Shown here one piece after another: positions 10,747 through 26,000 of a stretch of 64,000 nucleotides of DNA (the stretch's first letter is position 1; the number at the start of each line of letters is the position of its first letter). The notes beneath the pieces are model-generated. The model saw nothing but the letters and a program-made list of their open reading frames with translations. It was not told the DNA's origin and did no database searches. Origin of the DNA: Lates calcarifer (Eukaryota; Chordata; Actinopteri; Centropomidae); NCBI RefSeq assembly GCF_001640805.2, contig NC_066838.1:22193928-22257927 (forward strand), read 5' to 3'. Made by a program: the position numbers and the translations under genes.

Positions 10747-13700
10747 TAGGGCATGGGTGCGTTGGGTGGGTAGGGAGGGCCTTGTCAGAAAAACCTCAAA
10801 CCTTTCACCTTGACCTGTACCCCTTGTAGTCAAACTGAATGTAAAATGTCGGGGCAGTGTGGAGACAGATGCCTATGTAGCAGAATTTGGTTCAGAGTGG
10901 ACAGATGGATTCGAAGGCATACGGCTCGAGGGGCTCAAACTCACCCTCGGTACAGAATTACAAATCCACCTATTACTATCTTTCTTGTGACAACCTGTGG
11001 TACCTGTGGTATCATTAACAACTGCAGGGCAATCGACGGCTGACCCAGAATGAAGCTGTAAACGTTGAAATAGAGTGTACTAATCGAGCTAGATAGGGAA
11101 GTATACGCACAAAGAGGAAACCAAAGAAATACATGGTGTTAAAAAAAAGCCAATGCATGGTTATTCATTTTCTAAAAGATGATTCCTCTGACCATTCGCC
11201 ACTGAATGTTAAAGGGGGATAGACTATCATCATAATCTGCATCATAACATTGTCTGGCTTCACATTCCAGTGGTATTTTGTCGTATAAATGCTTCTCATA
11301 AATATTTTTTTCAACGTCAAATAGACATATACACATACAGCACAACCAAGCACACTTTTTTTTTTTAATGTATAACTACCATTGCTTATGATAAATCTGT
11401 ATTCCTGCACTGTGATACACGTTTTTTTTTTTTTTTTTAAAGTCAGTACAGGTGGAGAGACAAACAATACTCAAGGCTGCAAAACAAGGAGGTAGGAGAA
11501 ATGCTACTGAAAAAACAGCAAGTGATGCTAAGATGATCGTTCACTTAAATAATCGTGAGATACACCAGGCGTCAGCTCGACTTCTTTGAACCATGCTAGT
11601 GCCAACAGCTGCTAGTCCAGTCAACGTTTCAGGAGCGCTGTATAACAACTGTTCACCTTTATCTCAGGGATTATTGGTTGGACCACCAAATTATGATGCC
11701 GCACAATAAATCTCAAAATTGCACCTGCTGCTTTTTCCTGATAGCTCCTGATGCCGATCGGGGTAGCAGCTGCTTACTAACCGAATAAATCTTAAAGGCC
11801 CCACTCGGCCCTGCAAAAGAATTTTTAAATCGTGTCTTAACCCTATATTTCCAGACTGGTCGTGTTTTAAATTGGCTAATTTTCAACATTGGTCCTGTTG
11901 TCATCACAGGTCTAGAGACCACGCTGCTGGTGATGGCATTGACTCCTTTTACACACACAGTAGAGTAGTATATTTGCAGATTTGTAAATGAGGTAATCAG
12001 CGTTAGGCTAAATAGGGAACCCTGTCATTGACACACATGCCCACTTCATTCACCAGCAAAGCAAAAAAGATTTCCTCAATCAGCGGGACAGGACTGTGGA
12101 AAATGAAATCAACTTTGGAATGTTGGGTGGACGAGCCAACTTTTTTTTTGTTTTTATTTTTTTGTTGTGAAGGTGCACTGTGAAACTATTTGATTGTAAC
12201 TCATCACATGCCCTGATACAGAGTCCTTCTACTCGTGATAAGGGCTCCTTTGTATTTCCCCAGATAAGCCACTCAAAGTAAAACAGGCAACCCATTATCG
12301 ATCAACTTTTTTTTTTTTTAATTTGCAATGAATTAAGGCTGCCTCAGCAGCAGATCAATGCCTGCTTTAAGTCCAGTTGTGAGAGGATTGTTAATAGCTT
12401 GTGAGTTGCAATGAGGTGGCAACATCTACAGTGAAGCGGACTAAACATAAAAACATGAAAATGTCACTACTAAAATGTCACAGAACATGCAGTATACATC
12501 CTTTCCTACAGGAGGCTATTCCTAATAGCACATTCAAGGGGGCTCCTAATGGGCAAATTCTCTGATATGGCTCTGCTTTAGAGTAATCAAGCTTGGTGTG
12601 AGACTACTTCCATCGTGGGCTCACAGAAGGAGCAAGTCGATAAGGTGCTCCGTCAGAAGATTGCTGCCTTATTTCACCTGCACAAATACTTTTGTGTCAT
12701 TCAGTTTCAACAGGTTCAAACAGTAAACACCGGAAAGTGTTTTTGAACATTTGTTTTCCTTCTGTAAATACATACCCCACCCCACCCCCACCCCCCAAAG
12801 ACACATCTTCTGCTGGTGAAAACAAACGGCACTTTCAAGGGGAATGTTTCTCTAAAACCACAATCACAGGACCTCCAAGTAACAAATTCTGAAAACACAT
12901 AGGCTATACAGTAGATATAAATCTCATGAGTATCTTAACTGTACAAGCTTTAGGCTACACGCTGAAAAGGGAGGGACACATAAGAACCCTTAATGCTTAA
13001 CATTGAAAACAAATATAAGGCATTTCATATTTCCTTTTATCCGCATACATCACTGACAGCAGGTCTAAATATTTTTGAGAAAACATTTCATTCAAGGAGG
13101 AAGAGGATGCATATACACATCTACACATGCAAATGAACATGTCTACCGACTATAAACCAGAAGTCCAGACTACAATACCATCCATAAGAAGGAGGAGGAG
13201 GAAAAAAAAATGCACCTACTCAAAATCTATCGCTCAACTTGTGCGCGGTCCTTTTCTCCGAGCAGGCAGCTTTAAAAGTTGGATATTGATCACAGTTTTA
13301 AGAATGGAATATCACACACTCCACTATCAAATGCCACCTCTCTGAATACAAACAAGAGGACCACTTGAAATCCTTCATTTGCTACAGACGAGTGACTTTC
13401 GGTGTTAACAAAAAGGGCATATTAAATAATTATTTTTCAACTGAGGAAGCAATGATAAACAAAAGGTTATTGCACTTTTTATCTTTTGTCTATTTCAAAC
13501 GAGGTCAGCTTGAGAGAAGATGATTCATGCCTTAATGTCGTAGTAAGACAACAAATGTTACGTCACTTCTATAGTATGATCACACGGTTATTAACACTGC
13601 ACACAGCTACTACTGCAACCCTACTTGTAGTCAGTCTATCCTAAATAACACAAAACAATCTCCACAATCAATTCGCAACACAGTCACAACAGTTTGCCTA

Positions 13701-14682
13701 AACTTGATCTTGAACGCAGGTACCGCATCATTTCACAACTCTGGTTTTCAGAATTGTGAAGTTAATAGTCGTCGATGAATACCAAAAAGAGTTGAGAAGA
13801 ACAATCAGAAGAAGCTCTGAGACGATGGTCTTTCTACAGTTAATGTGTTACTGACAATCAAACCTCTTTTCAAACTTTTCTGCACTCAAGAGGAGTCGGA
13901 TGTTTTTGTCCCCCTCACATTTCACTTTGCCGAAATTTTGGTCTACAGGCTCCTTCTCTCCGTGGTGTTAGGGAGAGACAAACTGAGCCCCGAGGTGCCT
14001 TCTTTGGGATTTGTGCTTTCGTACAACTGATCTCCATCCATTCAATGTTTGATGTGCCCTAAATTGCATCGGTTATGTGCACCTTATTCTGCCACTCAGT
14101 CACTGGAAATACATCATGGAATCCAGACTACTACAGTTATACAGGAGTTATTTAGGCTTTTTCTTGTTTTTTAAAATCACTCAGATCACATAGGGTTGAG
14201 ATAATCATGCTCAGAGGGTGTGTGAGCCTATCTACTGTAGTCCTGTATGTTCAGTGTAATTTCTTTTTCCCATTATAAGGCTTCTGGGAAATACAAATGG
14301 AAGACCGTACCTTTCGGTAGTAACAAATAAAAGGCACCATGCCACCACTGTGCTCGATATTACACAGGTCCTATTGGTGGGAGGGGGGGGATTAATAACC
14401 AAGTGTTGAGGCAGGGAAAGTGGTCAAACTAGCATTAGTCATACAGTAAAATTGTATTGTTTTGACTGAGAGAGGTAAAGTTTTATAGCTACCTTCATTT
14501 CCTACCTTAAATTAGACTGTACCCTTCACCCTATATGACTTGCACCAGGTAACAGACTCATCTGTTGGTTATAATGAAGAGAAACATGTTCAAACAGGGA
14601 AACTATGATTTTCTGTTCTTTAAAAAAAAGGGACTTGTGCATGTTTAGGTTTGACATGCATATATTGAAAAGTTACTGTCAC

Positions 14683-14705
14683 ACACACGCGCGCGCGCAC
14701 ACACT
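14683..14705. repeat. CA/CG dinucleotide microsatellite
   Basis: A short CACACA-CGCGCG-CACACA alternating purine-pyrimidine run with an internal CG block, of the type able to adopt Z-DNA. It lies in the putative ankrd52 3' UTR. Confidence 0.8.
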
Positions 14706-17700
14706 ATAAGAGAAATCTACACGACTGGCATCAGGAAAAGCAAGAAGAAATCACAGAGGATCAATGTCAGCGTCGTCACACAAAAGATCACTGATGAGGT
14801 AAAACTGCAGGTCCAATAAAAAGTACAAGGTGCAGTTGGCTGCCCCTTTGTAAGGTAGGAAACATGAGACATCTGCCAACACTAATCTAACACTTCCGCG
14901 TAGATACATCTCTGATTTAGGCTGGTTTAAGCAGAATTACACTACCCACGACAAGATGGATCACAAGATTTTAACTCTTTGTTAGCATAGCTGTACAAGC
15001 ATTATTCACCAGAATTTCCTTTATCCGTCTGAAGTTTTTTTTTTTTTTTTTTTTTGAGGTACACCACTTTTATCCCCAGTGTCATTTGGCTCTGGATAAC
15101 AGAGAAGCCAAAGTTGATTGTTTACGAGTGAATTCTGAATTCATTCATTCACAGTGGCAAATATGGCGATATCCTAACCTCTCACAACAATCTCTGCACC
15201 ATGGCAACCTTGAGCTATGTGCTACCTCAATTGATTTGTGTGCTTCTCGACACCCACAGATGTCTGTAAGACCAAAATTAGCCAAAAAAATTTTTTTTAG
15301 CAATCCAACCAAGTAGCATAACTCTACAGGTGATGCAACTTATCAGGTACTGCCAGGTATCATTTCCATTTTCAGCTTTTAAGGCAAAAGGCTCAACAGT
15401 GGATCAGAGAGTTGAATTGAAATTTGCCATTTACTTCAAGTAAGAACCGAGACATCCATTGAGGCAAATCAATTCTATACTGTATATACCATGCTTTTTT
15501 TGGACATCAAAAAACTTTTTTTTTTAAATCCTGGTAACACACACATTATAAACCATCTTGTTAAACAAACACACAACCTAGGGATTGCTTTGCCAATACC
15601 AAAGGGACTAACTATGTTCTCCAAAAATGTCCAATTATAAAATAGACTTCTACTGACACCAAATTTTAACAGAATACTTGCATTTAAGTACTAATATCCC
15701 ATGCAAATATTTATATAGTTTTTCTTTGACTAATATAATTGGTGAAAAGACATGCAGCTCAACACAAAACTGTAATAATCCTGCCTACTTCTGAATAAGT
15801 TACTGACCAAGTAAATATGATTTATGTCTAAAGGCAAATAAAGGTTTCTATGGCACTAAATGGGTGTAGCTTAGGTGCATTTTTGTCAAATATAGGCTAT
15901 TTACGAGTATGTGTGATCATATCTACTGTAGACCTTTTATGTCCCTCTCGTTTTACTGTACTGTAAGGCAATCTCAATGGAATGGATGAACATGAATGTT
16001 AAATTCATCTGAACTCTTGTCCTCTGTTTACCTTGTAGGCTACACTCCACACAAATATATGTATAGAGAAAGAAGAATGATATTACACCACAGCAGGCCT
16101 ATACTCCAACAATAATGCCAAAAAGAAAAAAGAGAAAAGAAAACCCTATCCAGACCCTCAATGCAGGAAGACTACTACACATACTGTATAATATGTAGAG
16201 AATTAGGTTATTACATGCTACCTGTATAATCATATCTACGCAAGACAAATGAAGAGCAACAGTTTAAAGTCGGGAGAAAGCAAATTGTCCTGCTCTAAAC
16301 TGACCCTACATTCATTTCAGTCAGAAAAATTCATGGCTCAGATTTGATGGTCAGACTGTAAACTGCTTGAACATATGCATAAATCCATTGCTGCTTTACT
16401 AAGAGGTTTTCCCCTCTCGACATGTTTTGGCAAACAGGCCTTATTTGTGACCAAAGATTATAACAATCTAACCCGCATTTAAAATCTTCCATTGGCATTT
16501 ATGCTATGATTTACTGAATTGGCCTAAATGGATGGCAGTGCAATATTTGTGCTGCACACTATTACACACACGCTCTATTGCTACAATTGGACCTTTCATT
16601 GCTTTCCGACTCCAGATATATTGTATATGCTCCATTTGTTTAATTGTTAACTATATCAAAATTGTGATCTGGCTCCATGCACAATCACTCAGTTATCACT
16701 GGTACACACAAATAAAAAAAAAGCATGTATAAGAATACTGTGATACAACAAAAGGATTTCAGTTACAACTTGTATAGTTGCAAAGGGGCAATGGCTCCAT
16801 TTACTGGTCAGATAAGGACATCACAAGAGAAAAAGAATCCCTGCCTGAACAGACCGGTCTGACAGCACCTACAGATGGCAGAGAGTGTATGTAGAGTATT
16901 TTGAGGAGCCTGCCTGAGGTGTCTGTTGAATCACTGGACTGACTTTAAGTGACTTAGGCCAGAGTCTGTATTATTAACAGTAGGCTGGGTAATGTAACCT
17001 TGTCACTTTGTTGGGCCAGTTGCCCAGAAAAAGATAACAAAAGAAAAGTCAGTGGGCAGTGGACACTGTCCCGAAGTGCTTAGAGACACTTATTTTTTTA
17101 AATAATGCATTGTTAGAGAACAATTTTGTTGCAGCCTTTGCTTGTCTTTTTGCAACCCTACCTTCCTGTATTCAGCAGCAACACACATGCATGTAAACAT
17201 AAGTACATACATTACATCTGCTCTTTTGCACACTTAGAACCTGAATGTACTAAAGTGCGTGCTTGACTATCTAATTAAGTGCTGTGGGATTAGGGTTAAA
17301 AAGGAATTAAATTATGGAACATCCCATCAAAAAAAATGTAGACATAATCATCTTGCTGAGATCTGATTGGATTAATAAATTCTGCCTGCTGCTTCAGCAC
17401 AGATCCTGAGATTACAAAAAAAAAAAAACCTATGTACCTATCCCTAATACTAACAATAATATAACGGTTCTCCTGAAGAGACCAAAGGCTGGGGGTCACC
17501 AATTAGTTCCATTTCATTTCAGTCAGTTATGGAGGTCAATTGAATTTCCAACTACAAATCTACGACACTAACTCTGAGAAATCACTGCTCTGAAATGGAC
17601 TTAATGTCAGTTTTAGTCAAGTCAAGTAAAATACAATAACGTGAAGACTTTTTCGCAGGGGTATTTAACAACAAAGCCTAGTCTAGGTCCTCATCTCTCA

Positions 17701-20032
17701 TCCAGTCAACTAATGTGTGCAATTGTGCCACTTCATTACCAGTGGATATGAAGTTATCACGCCAATGAAAACAATCTTACTCAGTGTAATTTAACCACCA
17801 GCAGATGGTTTAAAAAAAAAAAAAGACGACATAATAGCATAGATATAACATCTAAAAGTCACAAACAGCTCTAGTGGTCCGATACAATCATCTTTAGTAT
17901 GCTTAGTACCAGAAATGGGATGAGGAGACAAAATAATGAACACCAAAAAAGCACATATTTGGATTTCTGCTATTCCTGAAATCTAAACAACAGGTATTGG
18001 CCTAAGCAAAGATCCCTCTCCTTTTCCTCTTAGCCCTATTTGCTTCAATAAGGGATATCAACACCCTGGTCATTGATAATGCCGCAGCGCATAAAGGACA
18101 CACTGGGCGATGTTTTTCCACAACATACTATGGTGCAGCTGTGGTTCAATGCTGTTGCTAACAAACGGGTGGAAAGATAATCAGTGTCAGGGCTCGTCAT
18201 ACTCTGTCATTACGCAAACCAACTGAAATGATGTGTTACGGAAGGCATGGGTCAAAAGGCATTTCATGAGATGCCATAAAGGCAGTCCAGTGCATTTGTG
18301 TTGACACTGACAGTAAAATGCCCGGCACACACAGAGCCATTCGTTTAGTCTTTAGGTAATTTTTTTTTCATGAAATAATAAAAACGAAAAATAAAAAAAA
18401 TCAAACACATTCCAGGGAAACAAAAGCCCTTGTGACAGTGATTGTCTATTCAATAACGTTAAACAAAAAAAGGCCAAAAAGAAAATATTGCTTGAAAACT
18501 GCCCAATAAAAATAGCAGACAATACTCTTATCTTTCAGTTGTAATAATTGATCAGAGTTGACCACCGAGAACTTGAAATATAAGCTATTAGATGTTTAAG
18601 ACTAGTTCACCAGCTCCGAGAAATACTCATTTTAGTGAGAGCTTGTTAAACGACGATGCTGATGGCCAGTTCAACTTCAGAAACACAACAAAAGAAGGAA
18701 AAAAACATCATTAGTGCCTAAAAACCAAAACTGATTGCTCTCTTTCAATAATTAGGCCATTCGAATTCTGTAATCTTTTCCAAAAAAAACACTGTTAAAG
18801 AGATGGGAAATAAATTGAAATGGCTTGTTCATTTATGTGCTCAGATATATGATGCTTTGATGAGGTGTTGTTGGCAGATATTACTAGTAAAGCCTTCATC
18901 TAGAAATAAACAAGGCCTCAGTCAGTCACTATCCTACAGTAGTTCTCTAGTCCTACAAAAAGAGAACATTAGGCCTACGGACCCTGGGTGAAGATGAAGC
19001 AGCTGCTAAACGAGTTGACGAGGTATATCAAGATCTATTGTCTTTCTCTATACAGTACAGATCATCTCAAATAAATAATTTATAGCCATAGTAGTGTTGA
19101 TCAACTTTGGTCATAACTTATATGCTTAGAAACATTCTAGCTTAACAAACACTTATTTAGCATCTTTAAAACATGAAGTCAGCATCAAGAACAAGGTGAT
19201 GTTACAACGCTGACCCCGAACATGGCTCTCCTTTGGAAGGAGACATGCTAATGTATTCAGCAGCATTACCAAATTATCTTAAAATGCCAAACAAATCTAG
19301 GCTGTACGTTTAAAGTACACTATGGAATTAACATCTTTGTGACCCTTTTCCAAATTTCAGATTGTACTGTAGTACACAAGCATTGCACTCTTAAGCAAAA
19401 TTTAGATTTTTCCCTTGTGTGGTTCCTTCATAAAAATCTAGGCTAACGGACAATTAAAAACAAAAAAAAAAAAAGAAAAAAAAGAAAAAAAGAAAATAAT
19501 AAATCACCAAAAAACAAACAAAGAAACTCTTTGATCATTCTTTTGGGAAGGCTGTTCGTTCCTCTACAAGGTCACCACAACTGATTAAACATGATATGAC
19601 TTTTATACTGAATGATATGAAGAGAGAGAAAGACAGTCGAGGATACAGAGATTTCCATGCTCTTAGATGTTGGTTATATAATTATGTCAACATGGTTTTA
19701 AAGGGTTAAATGATTTAGAGATGGCCAGATTGCTAGTGTTTGTTTTGGATGCCACACTTCATCTGAGTGACCTTGTAGAGCAATCTGCCTCTACGTATTA
19801 AGCACTACTAGGAGATGGAGGAATGGGATCTAATTGCATATTAGGTTTGACTGCACCTCAAGAGAAGACCAAACACTCACGCACACACAGACGCACAAAC
19901 ACATACATACACAGAGAACAGACATGTGGGTGGGTGCTCTCCTGGTCCTCTGGGCCATGTTAAAGGGAGTCGCCCCCTGGTGGTGATGATGGTGATAGCA
20001 GCTGACTGAGGGGGGGGCAGGGGCACGTGACC

Positions 20033-23000
20033 TCACTCAGACAGACACCCGTCCAGGCCAACCGGTGCACCGTGACGGTCCTTGACGTAGCCGTTGTGGA
20101 GGCCGTTGCTGGGCAGGGGGGCGCAGGCGGCGGTGATGCCGCAGTGCTTCAGCAAGTTGAGACCCGGGGAGGGGGAGACAGTGGGAGAGGAGCAGGAGCA
20201 GGAGGAAGGGTCCCGCTGGGGGAAAGGCTTCATGGTAGAGAGGATCAGAGCCAGGCAGTCAGCCACGTCCTTGTTGGGAGCACAGGCCAAAGCTGGGGTG
20301 TGGCCTGATTGACAACAATACATTCGCATTAGTGCCCATGTATTACTTGAAGATCATATGAATTACATTAGGCAAACTTTTTTACAGCTGCTCTATCTAA
20401 TGGATCAAATGACTGTGTGCGATGTCAAAGGTGTCGCTCGTAGTGATGAATCCAGAGAATTCTAACACAATTCTGCTGTTTCAGTCACACTATGTTGTTG
20501 TGTTTTTAAATCATTGATTTGGCTTTACATGTACAAGTTTCCTGCGCTGGTTCACGCTCTCACTCAGAGTGAATGTTGGAGCAACAATATATTAATGTCA
20601 GTAATGTATTTACAGCTTGTTAGCTGCACCCAAGAAGACAAAGAAATCTACTGAAGCAGGTTTAAATAAATGATGTGCAGGTTTTTCATAATTTAATATT
20701 AATCACAAATGAATCTGAGAATGTAATATAATATAATATAATATAATATAATATTTGGTTGCTTCACGCAAACAAATGTTTTTGTTTAGTGTCTGACTTC
20801 TACAAGTCTGAAATAAACAAGCTAAAACAAAAATTCACTCGAGCAGATTTTAATAATGCCTCACCTTCCTCATCCACAGCCAGCACAGTGGCTCCTCTAC
20901 TCAGCAGTGCCTGCACCACCGTAGCCAGGCCATTACGTGCTGCAAGATGGAGGGGCCTGGAGGAGAGCGAGGGAAAGTCTGAGAGACAGCTGGCAGATCT
21001 GTGACTCACCAACTAATTTACAATCGGAACATTAGGACACGTAACGAATACCAGAAACTTTCAATATAAGATCCTGCCTCAGAGTAGTTTATAGTGTGAA
21101 CAAAATTTTGGCACAAATAAAAGATGTCGCAATTACCACAGACAATTTAAAATATTCATACTCTATTTTTAAAATTATTAAAACAACACTAGGACAAACA
21201 TGGCCTGTATTTCAAGGCCCTCATTTGTAGTTAGCTTAAAAACAACGCAGGGTTCTCACATTTGCAGAGCACTGTTGGTGGCGTTTATGAGTGTCGGACT
21301 GTGGATCTCTCCCAGAATCAGCAGGGCACACATCTCATGAGCCTGTGGGACAAAACAGAAAGACATTGAAAAAATGCAAGTGTGTGTGTCTGTTGGAGTT
21401 GCTTGACATGCAGAAAAAGTGTACCTCGTTACACTCAGGTGTTTTTTTTTCTTGTATACTAAAAAAAAAAAACAGTACTTATGTAAGAGAAGCTACATTT
21501 GCTGAGGTACTCGGATTCCTTTTGATAAACATGGTGGTAATGCTCAGCACATCACAGTGGTGCTGTGACTTTAGGATCATGTGAATAATTATGCTGTGTA
21601 CCTTGCTGCAGGCCAGGTGCAGGGCAGTGTTCCTGTTCTCATCCAGCAGTGTCAGGTCAGCCTTGGCCCGGTGAAGGAGGATGGCTAGACAACACCAAGA
21701 CACAAAGACATTTATTTCCTGCGACTACAGATGTCCCAGTCTGACGATTACAGCCACTGAGGATGAACAACAGACCTATTGAAGCCTAGCGTGAGGCTCA
21801 CAGCTTAACACATTAAAAAACAACTTGTTCTTGGTAAGACCACAAGAATAATAGGTGTGACACTCACCCACGGTGCCACTGTGTCCCTTGTCAGCAGCTA
21901 CCATCAGAGCAGAGCGCCCACTTTTGTCCACTGCATTGATCTCTGCCCCATGGCGAAGCACCAGCTGAAGTCCTGCAACATCCTCAGCAAATGCAGCAGC
22001 ATGCAGTGGGGTCCTACAGGCACACACAGAGGCAGTCCAACCAATTACTGTACGATCAGTGCTACAGCATCAGGGGTAGTGGCAGACTTTTAAATACAAA
22101 GGGACTTCGTGACTAATTATTTGAAAAGGAGCAGGTGCAGGTAATGATACTAACTCCATAATGAGGGGAAACACCTTGAGGCTATACCTCCCAGTGTCTT
22201 CAGGGTTTTTATATTAAATGATTTCTTTCTGAATCACAGTTGTTCCATAATAATCAAATCTTTTGTTTGGCAGCCTCACCTTCCTTTGGCATCTCTGGTG
22301 TTAATCATGTGGACCCCAGCAGATTCCAGCAGCCTCTCTGCAGCACCGCTATGGCCATTCATCCTACAAGCAAGATGGCTGAGTTAATAAAATGCTGATG
22401 TCTAGTAAACCTTATTAATGTGTTTTTGAGTGAAAGTAATTAGTTTTGACACTATGAGATACGAGATAAGCACTTATGCCAAGTTAATACTCACAGAGCA
22501 CAGTGCAGGGGGGTGAAAGGGTTTCCCTCTTGATGGATAAATGTTTTAAATTCAAGTAAAACCTCCAAACAGTCTTCATGCCCTGAGAACAAACACACTC
22601 AGCATTATAGACAACAGATGTTACCATGATTAATTGCAACATTTAAGTTTCGGGGATTAGCAATTTCCAGTCGATCAAACTGAGCAAACCTTTGTAAGCA
22701 GCCCAGTGTAATGGGGTGTATTGTTTGTTGTCCAGCAGTTTATCTTGTGGGTCTGTTGCCATGGCGGCCTGCACCAGACTGGCCAGGATCTCTGTGTGGC
22801 CTCTGGATGCAGCGTAGTGCAGCGGTGTCCTACCCTGGGTGTCCCGACACAGTGCAGAAGCTTTGTGCTCCAGCAGGACTGTCACACAGTCATCATGGCC
22901 CAACACCGCCTGAACAGAGACCAGCACAGTGTGATGAGACACGGATTTCAACACAGGCATTAACTCTGAGAAAAGTATGATTATAACTTTATTTATAAAT

Positions 23001-26000
23001 ATAAATAATTTTTCTTCAATATTCTTTGTTACAAATTCTACTCCTGGATCACAGCAATATTAATTAGATCTAGGTTACTCTCCTGGAAATGGAGCCCATT
23101 ACTAGATTAAGGATGCTATTCAATGAACAGATTAACAGAAATTTGTTTTAACCTATGACTGCAATGGGCCCATGTCCACGACACTGGGAACTCCTAAGAC
23201 ACCCTTCACGGATGGCACTATCATGAATTTAGCCATCATTTCTCTATGTTAATATTTTATTGTTTGCTGACAGGGATGACTGAGTTTGTACACAAGTCTC
23301 CAGTTTAACCACATTATCTATCACTGGAAATAAAAATTAAGGGCATTTAGATTGTCTGTTGTACATGTTAAACTTGAAAGAGTTCGGTAGCCACGTGCTG
23401 TGTTTGACTTACCCCTCTGTGCAAAGCTGTGCTTCCCCTCTTGTCCTTGGCATCTGGCAAGGCACCCTTCTCCAACAGGAAGTGGACACAGTCAGTGTGA
23501 CCTCCGAGAACAGCTAGCATCAGAGGGGTCCTGAAGACGACAAAAATAGCAACTAAGAGGTGTATTTTCACTGTATGCTAAATGGTCAAATTAGCTTCTG
23601 TTTTTTTCCCAAAGCTAAATGTTCAAACTGAAGCAACAACACAACAAGATACAAAAAGGGAAAAAAAACTTACTGGCCAAATTTGTCCGCAACATTGGTG
23701 AGATCCCCCTCCTCCCCGTAATCAATCATCATGCGCAGGCAGTCAGAGTGACCATTGGAAGCTGGTATGAAACAAAGTGCAGGAGGGAGAATTTAAAAAA
23801 TACACACATCTATATTATTCTAAACATGAAACCGACTCTATTCAGAGTGGTAGGAATCAGATACAACAGCAAAAACATTAAATATTCCACCAGAGAGCAG
23901 TATACCTGCAACATGAATTGGAGTCCACATGAGGCGGTTGTCATTGAGGAGACAGGACGCCCCCTGAGCCAAGAGCACCTCAACACAGCGGGCGTAGCCT
24001 TTCTGGGCAGCCAAGTAGAGCACAGAACGGCCTGCAGCATCCTGCATGTCCACATAGGCTGCAGTCTCAGTCAGCACACGCAGTGCCTGCCAATGGCCCT
24101 TATCAGCCTGAGGGACCACAGGAAGTCAGTCACAACTTCTGCATTTAGTCAAGATTAAGAAGCCGATTACCCAGAAAGTTCAATGTGAAAAACTTACAGC
24201 GAGATGCAGCGGACTGACTGGAATACTGCTCTCTATGTCTCCTAGTGCATTAAAGGACATCTCCAGGAGCTTAAAAAAAAAAGCAGTGTACGGTGAATTT
24301 AATTTACTGAGGCAAGAAGATGAGTTATAAGTAATATGTTGGATATATTCGTCATTTCGGACGTCACCACACCACAAATACAATTTGTCATACTCAATTG
24401 TTTGAGCTGTCTAACAAATAAGGAATCAGTGAGTACATTGTTCTAAGAAAACAGGATTATAACATCAAATATCTTGTTAATATCTTGTTTTATGCAACTA
24501 ACAAAAATCCAGAGACATAATGTAGATAACTACATTAAAGGTCTTACACAATGAATCTATTATCAAAATAGTTGCCAATTAATGTTCTTCTAATTGAGTA
24601 ATTGACTAATTGTTGCAGCTTCACTTTGACATATGAGTGATTAATGCATGTTGTGTTGTGAACAAAAGAACATACCAGCTCCAGGTTTTGTTTGTTGCCA
24701 TGGTAAGCTGCATAGTGAACAGCACTGTAACCCTTTGAGTTGACCATCGATGGATCAGCACCATTGTCCAAGAGATGCTCCAAGCAGCTGTTATGAAGAG
24801 ATGACAAAAAATGCAGAGAGGGAGGGCGTTAATTCAATGGGCCTTCAGGCAAAAATGTTTTCCACAAACAAACTTTGTGTCAGTTCATTGAATTTGAAGA
24901 CTTAATCACATTGAGCATAAGCAGATGCAGTAAAGGGAAGACAAAGGGAAGAACAAATTAACTCACAAGTATGACTCCTTCGCCTCGTCTTCATCATTCT
25001 GATGGTTCCCAGAAAAATGACGATCAACTCTGGAAAGAACAAGAAATTCTTTGATTCAATAAACTGTCTTGAGGTCAGTATGCCCATTCCTGGGTGTGTC
25101 GTTTACACAGATACGCTGTTAACCAAGAAAGCTTTTGGGGTTTTTCTAATGCTAAGCTCAGAGGTCAATGTGATTTCAGAGTATTTTTATTTTATTTTCT
25201 TTAACTAAACAAGTAGGAATAATAAAAGAAAACACAAAAAGCTGACTTTTTGCCAGACTTGAACAGAATTTGGTCACTTGTGTTGTTGCCACTGTTTCAG
25301 GAAAAAATACAGACAGAGAGAGATACGTTTTCCAACCTGCTGAAGGCTTGGGAGGCGGCAGAGTAGTGCAGGGGAGTACAGCCTGTCTGGTCAGGCTCGT
25401 TGACCTCAGCGCCAGCGCTCACCAGGGTCACAGTGCACTGGTACCTCCCATTAGCAGCCGCATAGTGCAACGGTGTCCTATAGGTAGGATGCAAGGAGAG
25501 AGGATATGGTCACCCAGAATACTTGTTTATATTATGTATCCAGAAAATAATGCTTAAACAGCGTCAGCAAATTAAAAACACAAAAATCTAAGGAGGATGA
25601 GGGGGAACTCACCTTCCCATTATGTCCCTCTTGTTTAAGTCAGTACCGCTACTTAGGAGCAAGTTCAGACATTCAACATTTCTGTAGAGACACAACAACA
25701 GGAAATTAAGTTGGAGCAACAAACATGTGAGCGTGCAACATTCTAGGTCACTTTAATATTTCAGTGTGAAGGCAGATTGTGCATCTTACCCTCCAGAGGC
25801 AGCAGCGTGTAGACAGGTCCTCCCAAAGTTGTCAGGGGTGTTTATGTCAAACCCAGCTGATAGTACATGCTCCTTACTCATAGATGAAACTATACTATAC
25901 AGCTGACCTGTGGGGTAATGAAGAAACAGCTGGCGGTTACAGCTACGCCAAAATATATATGCAAAGATGTAGATACAGAACATGAAGCAATCAGAGTGCA

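Larger units (their letters stand above)
10358..20032 (-). other. ankrd52: long non-coding tract, probable ankrd52 3' UTR
   Basis: From the ankrd52 stop (20033) leftwards there is nearly 10 kb with no credible exon on either strand. At its far end the minus strand reads GTTCAATAAAGTGC, with AATAAA at 10380-10375, a good polyadenylation signal. Many poly-U or poly-A tracts and no obvious whole transposons interrupt it. Human ANKRD52 also has a 3' UTR of several kb, so a long UTR is plausible. Other AATAAA sites within the tract (for example near 12160) could give shorter forms. The length is inference. Confidence 0.45.

Noticed and set aside
10552..10833. 93-aa minus-strand ORF rich in Pro, His and Thr
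   Set aside because: It is a translation of the G-rich low-complexity tract, with no conserved features.
23619..24158. A 179-aa plus-strand ORF, the longest in the window
   Set aside because: It lies antisense to ankrd52 exons (23674-23761 and 23906-24107) and the introns beside them. The minus-strand exons encode conserved ankyrin repeats, so the plus frame is a shadow.
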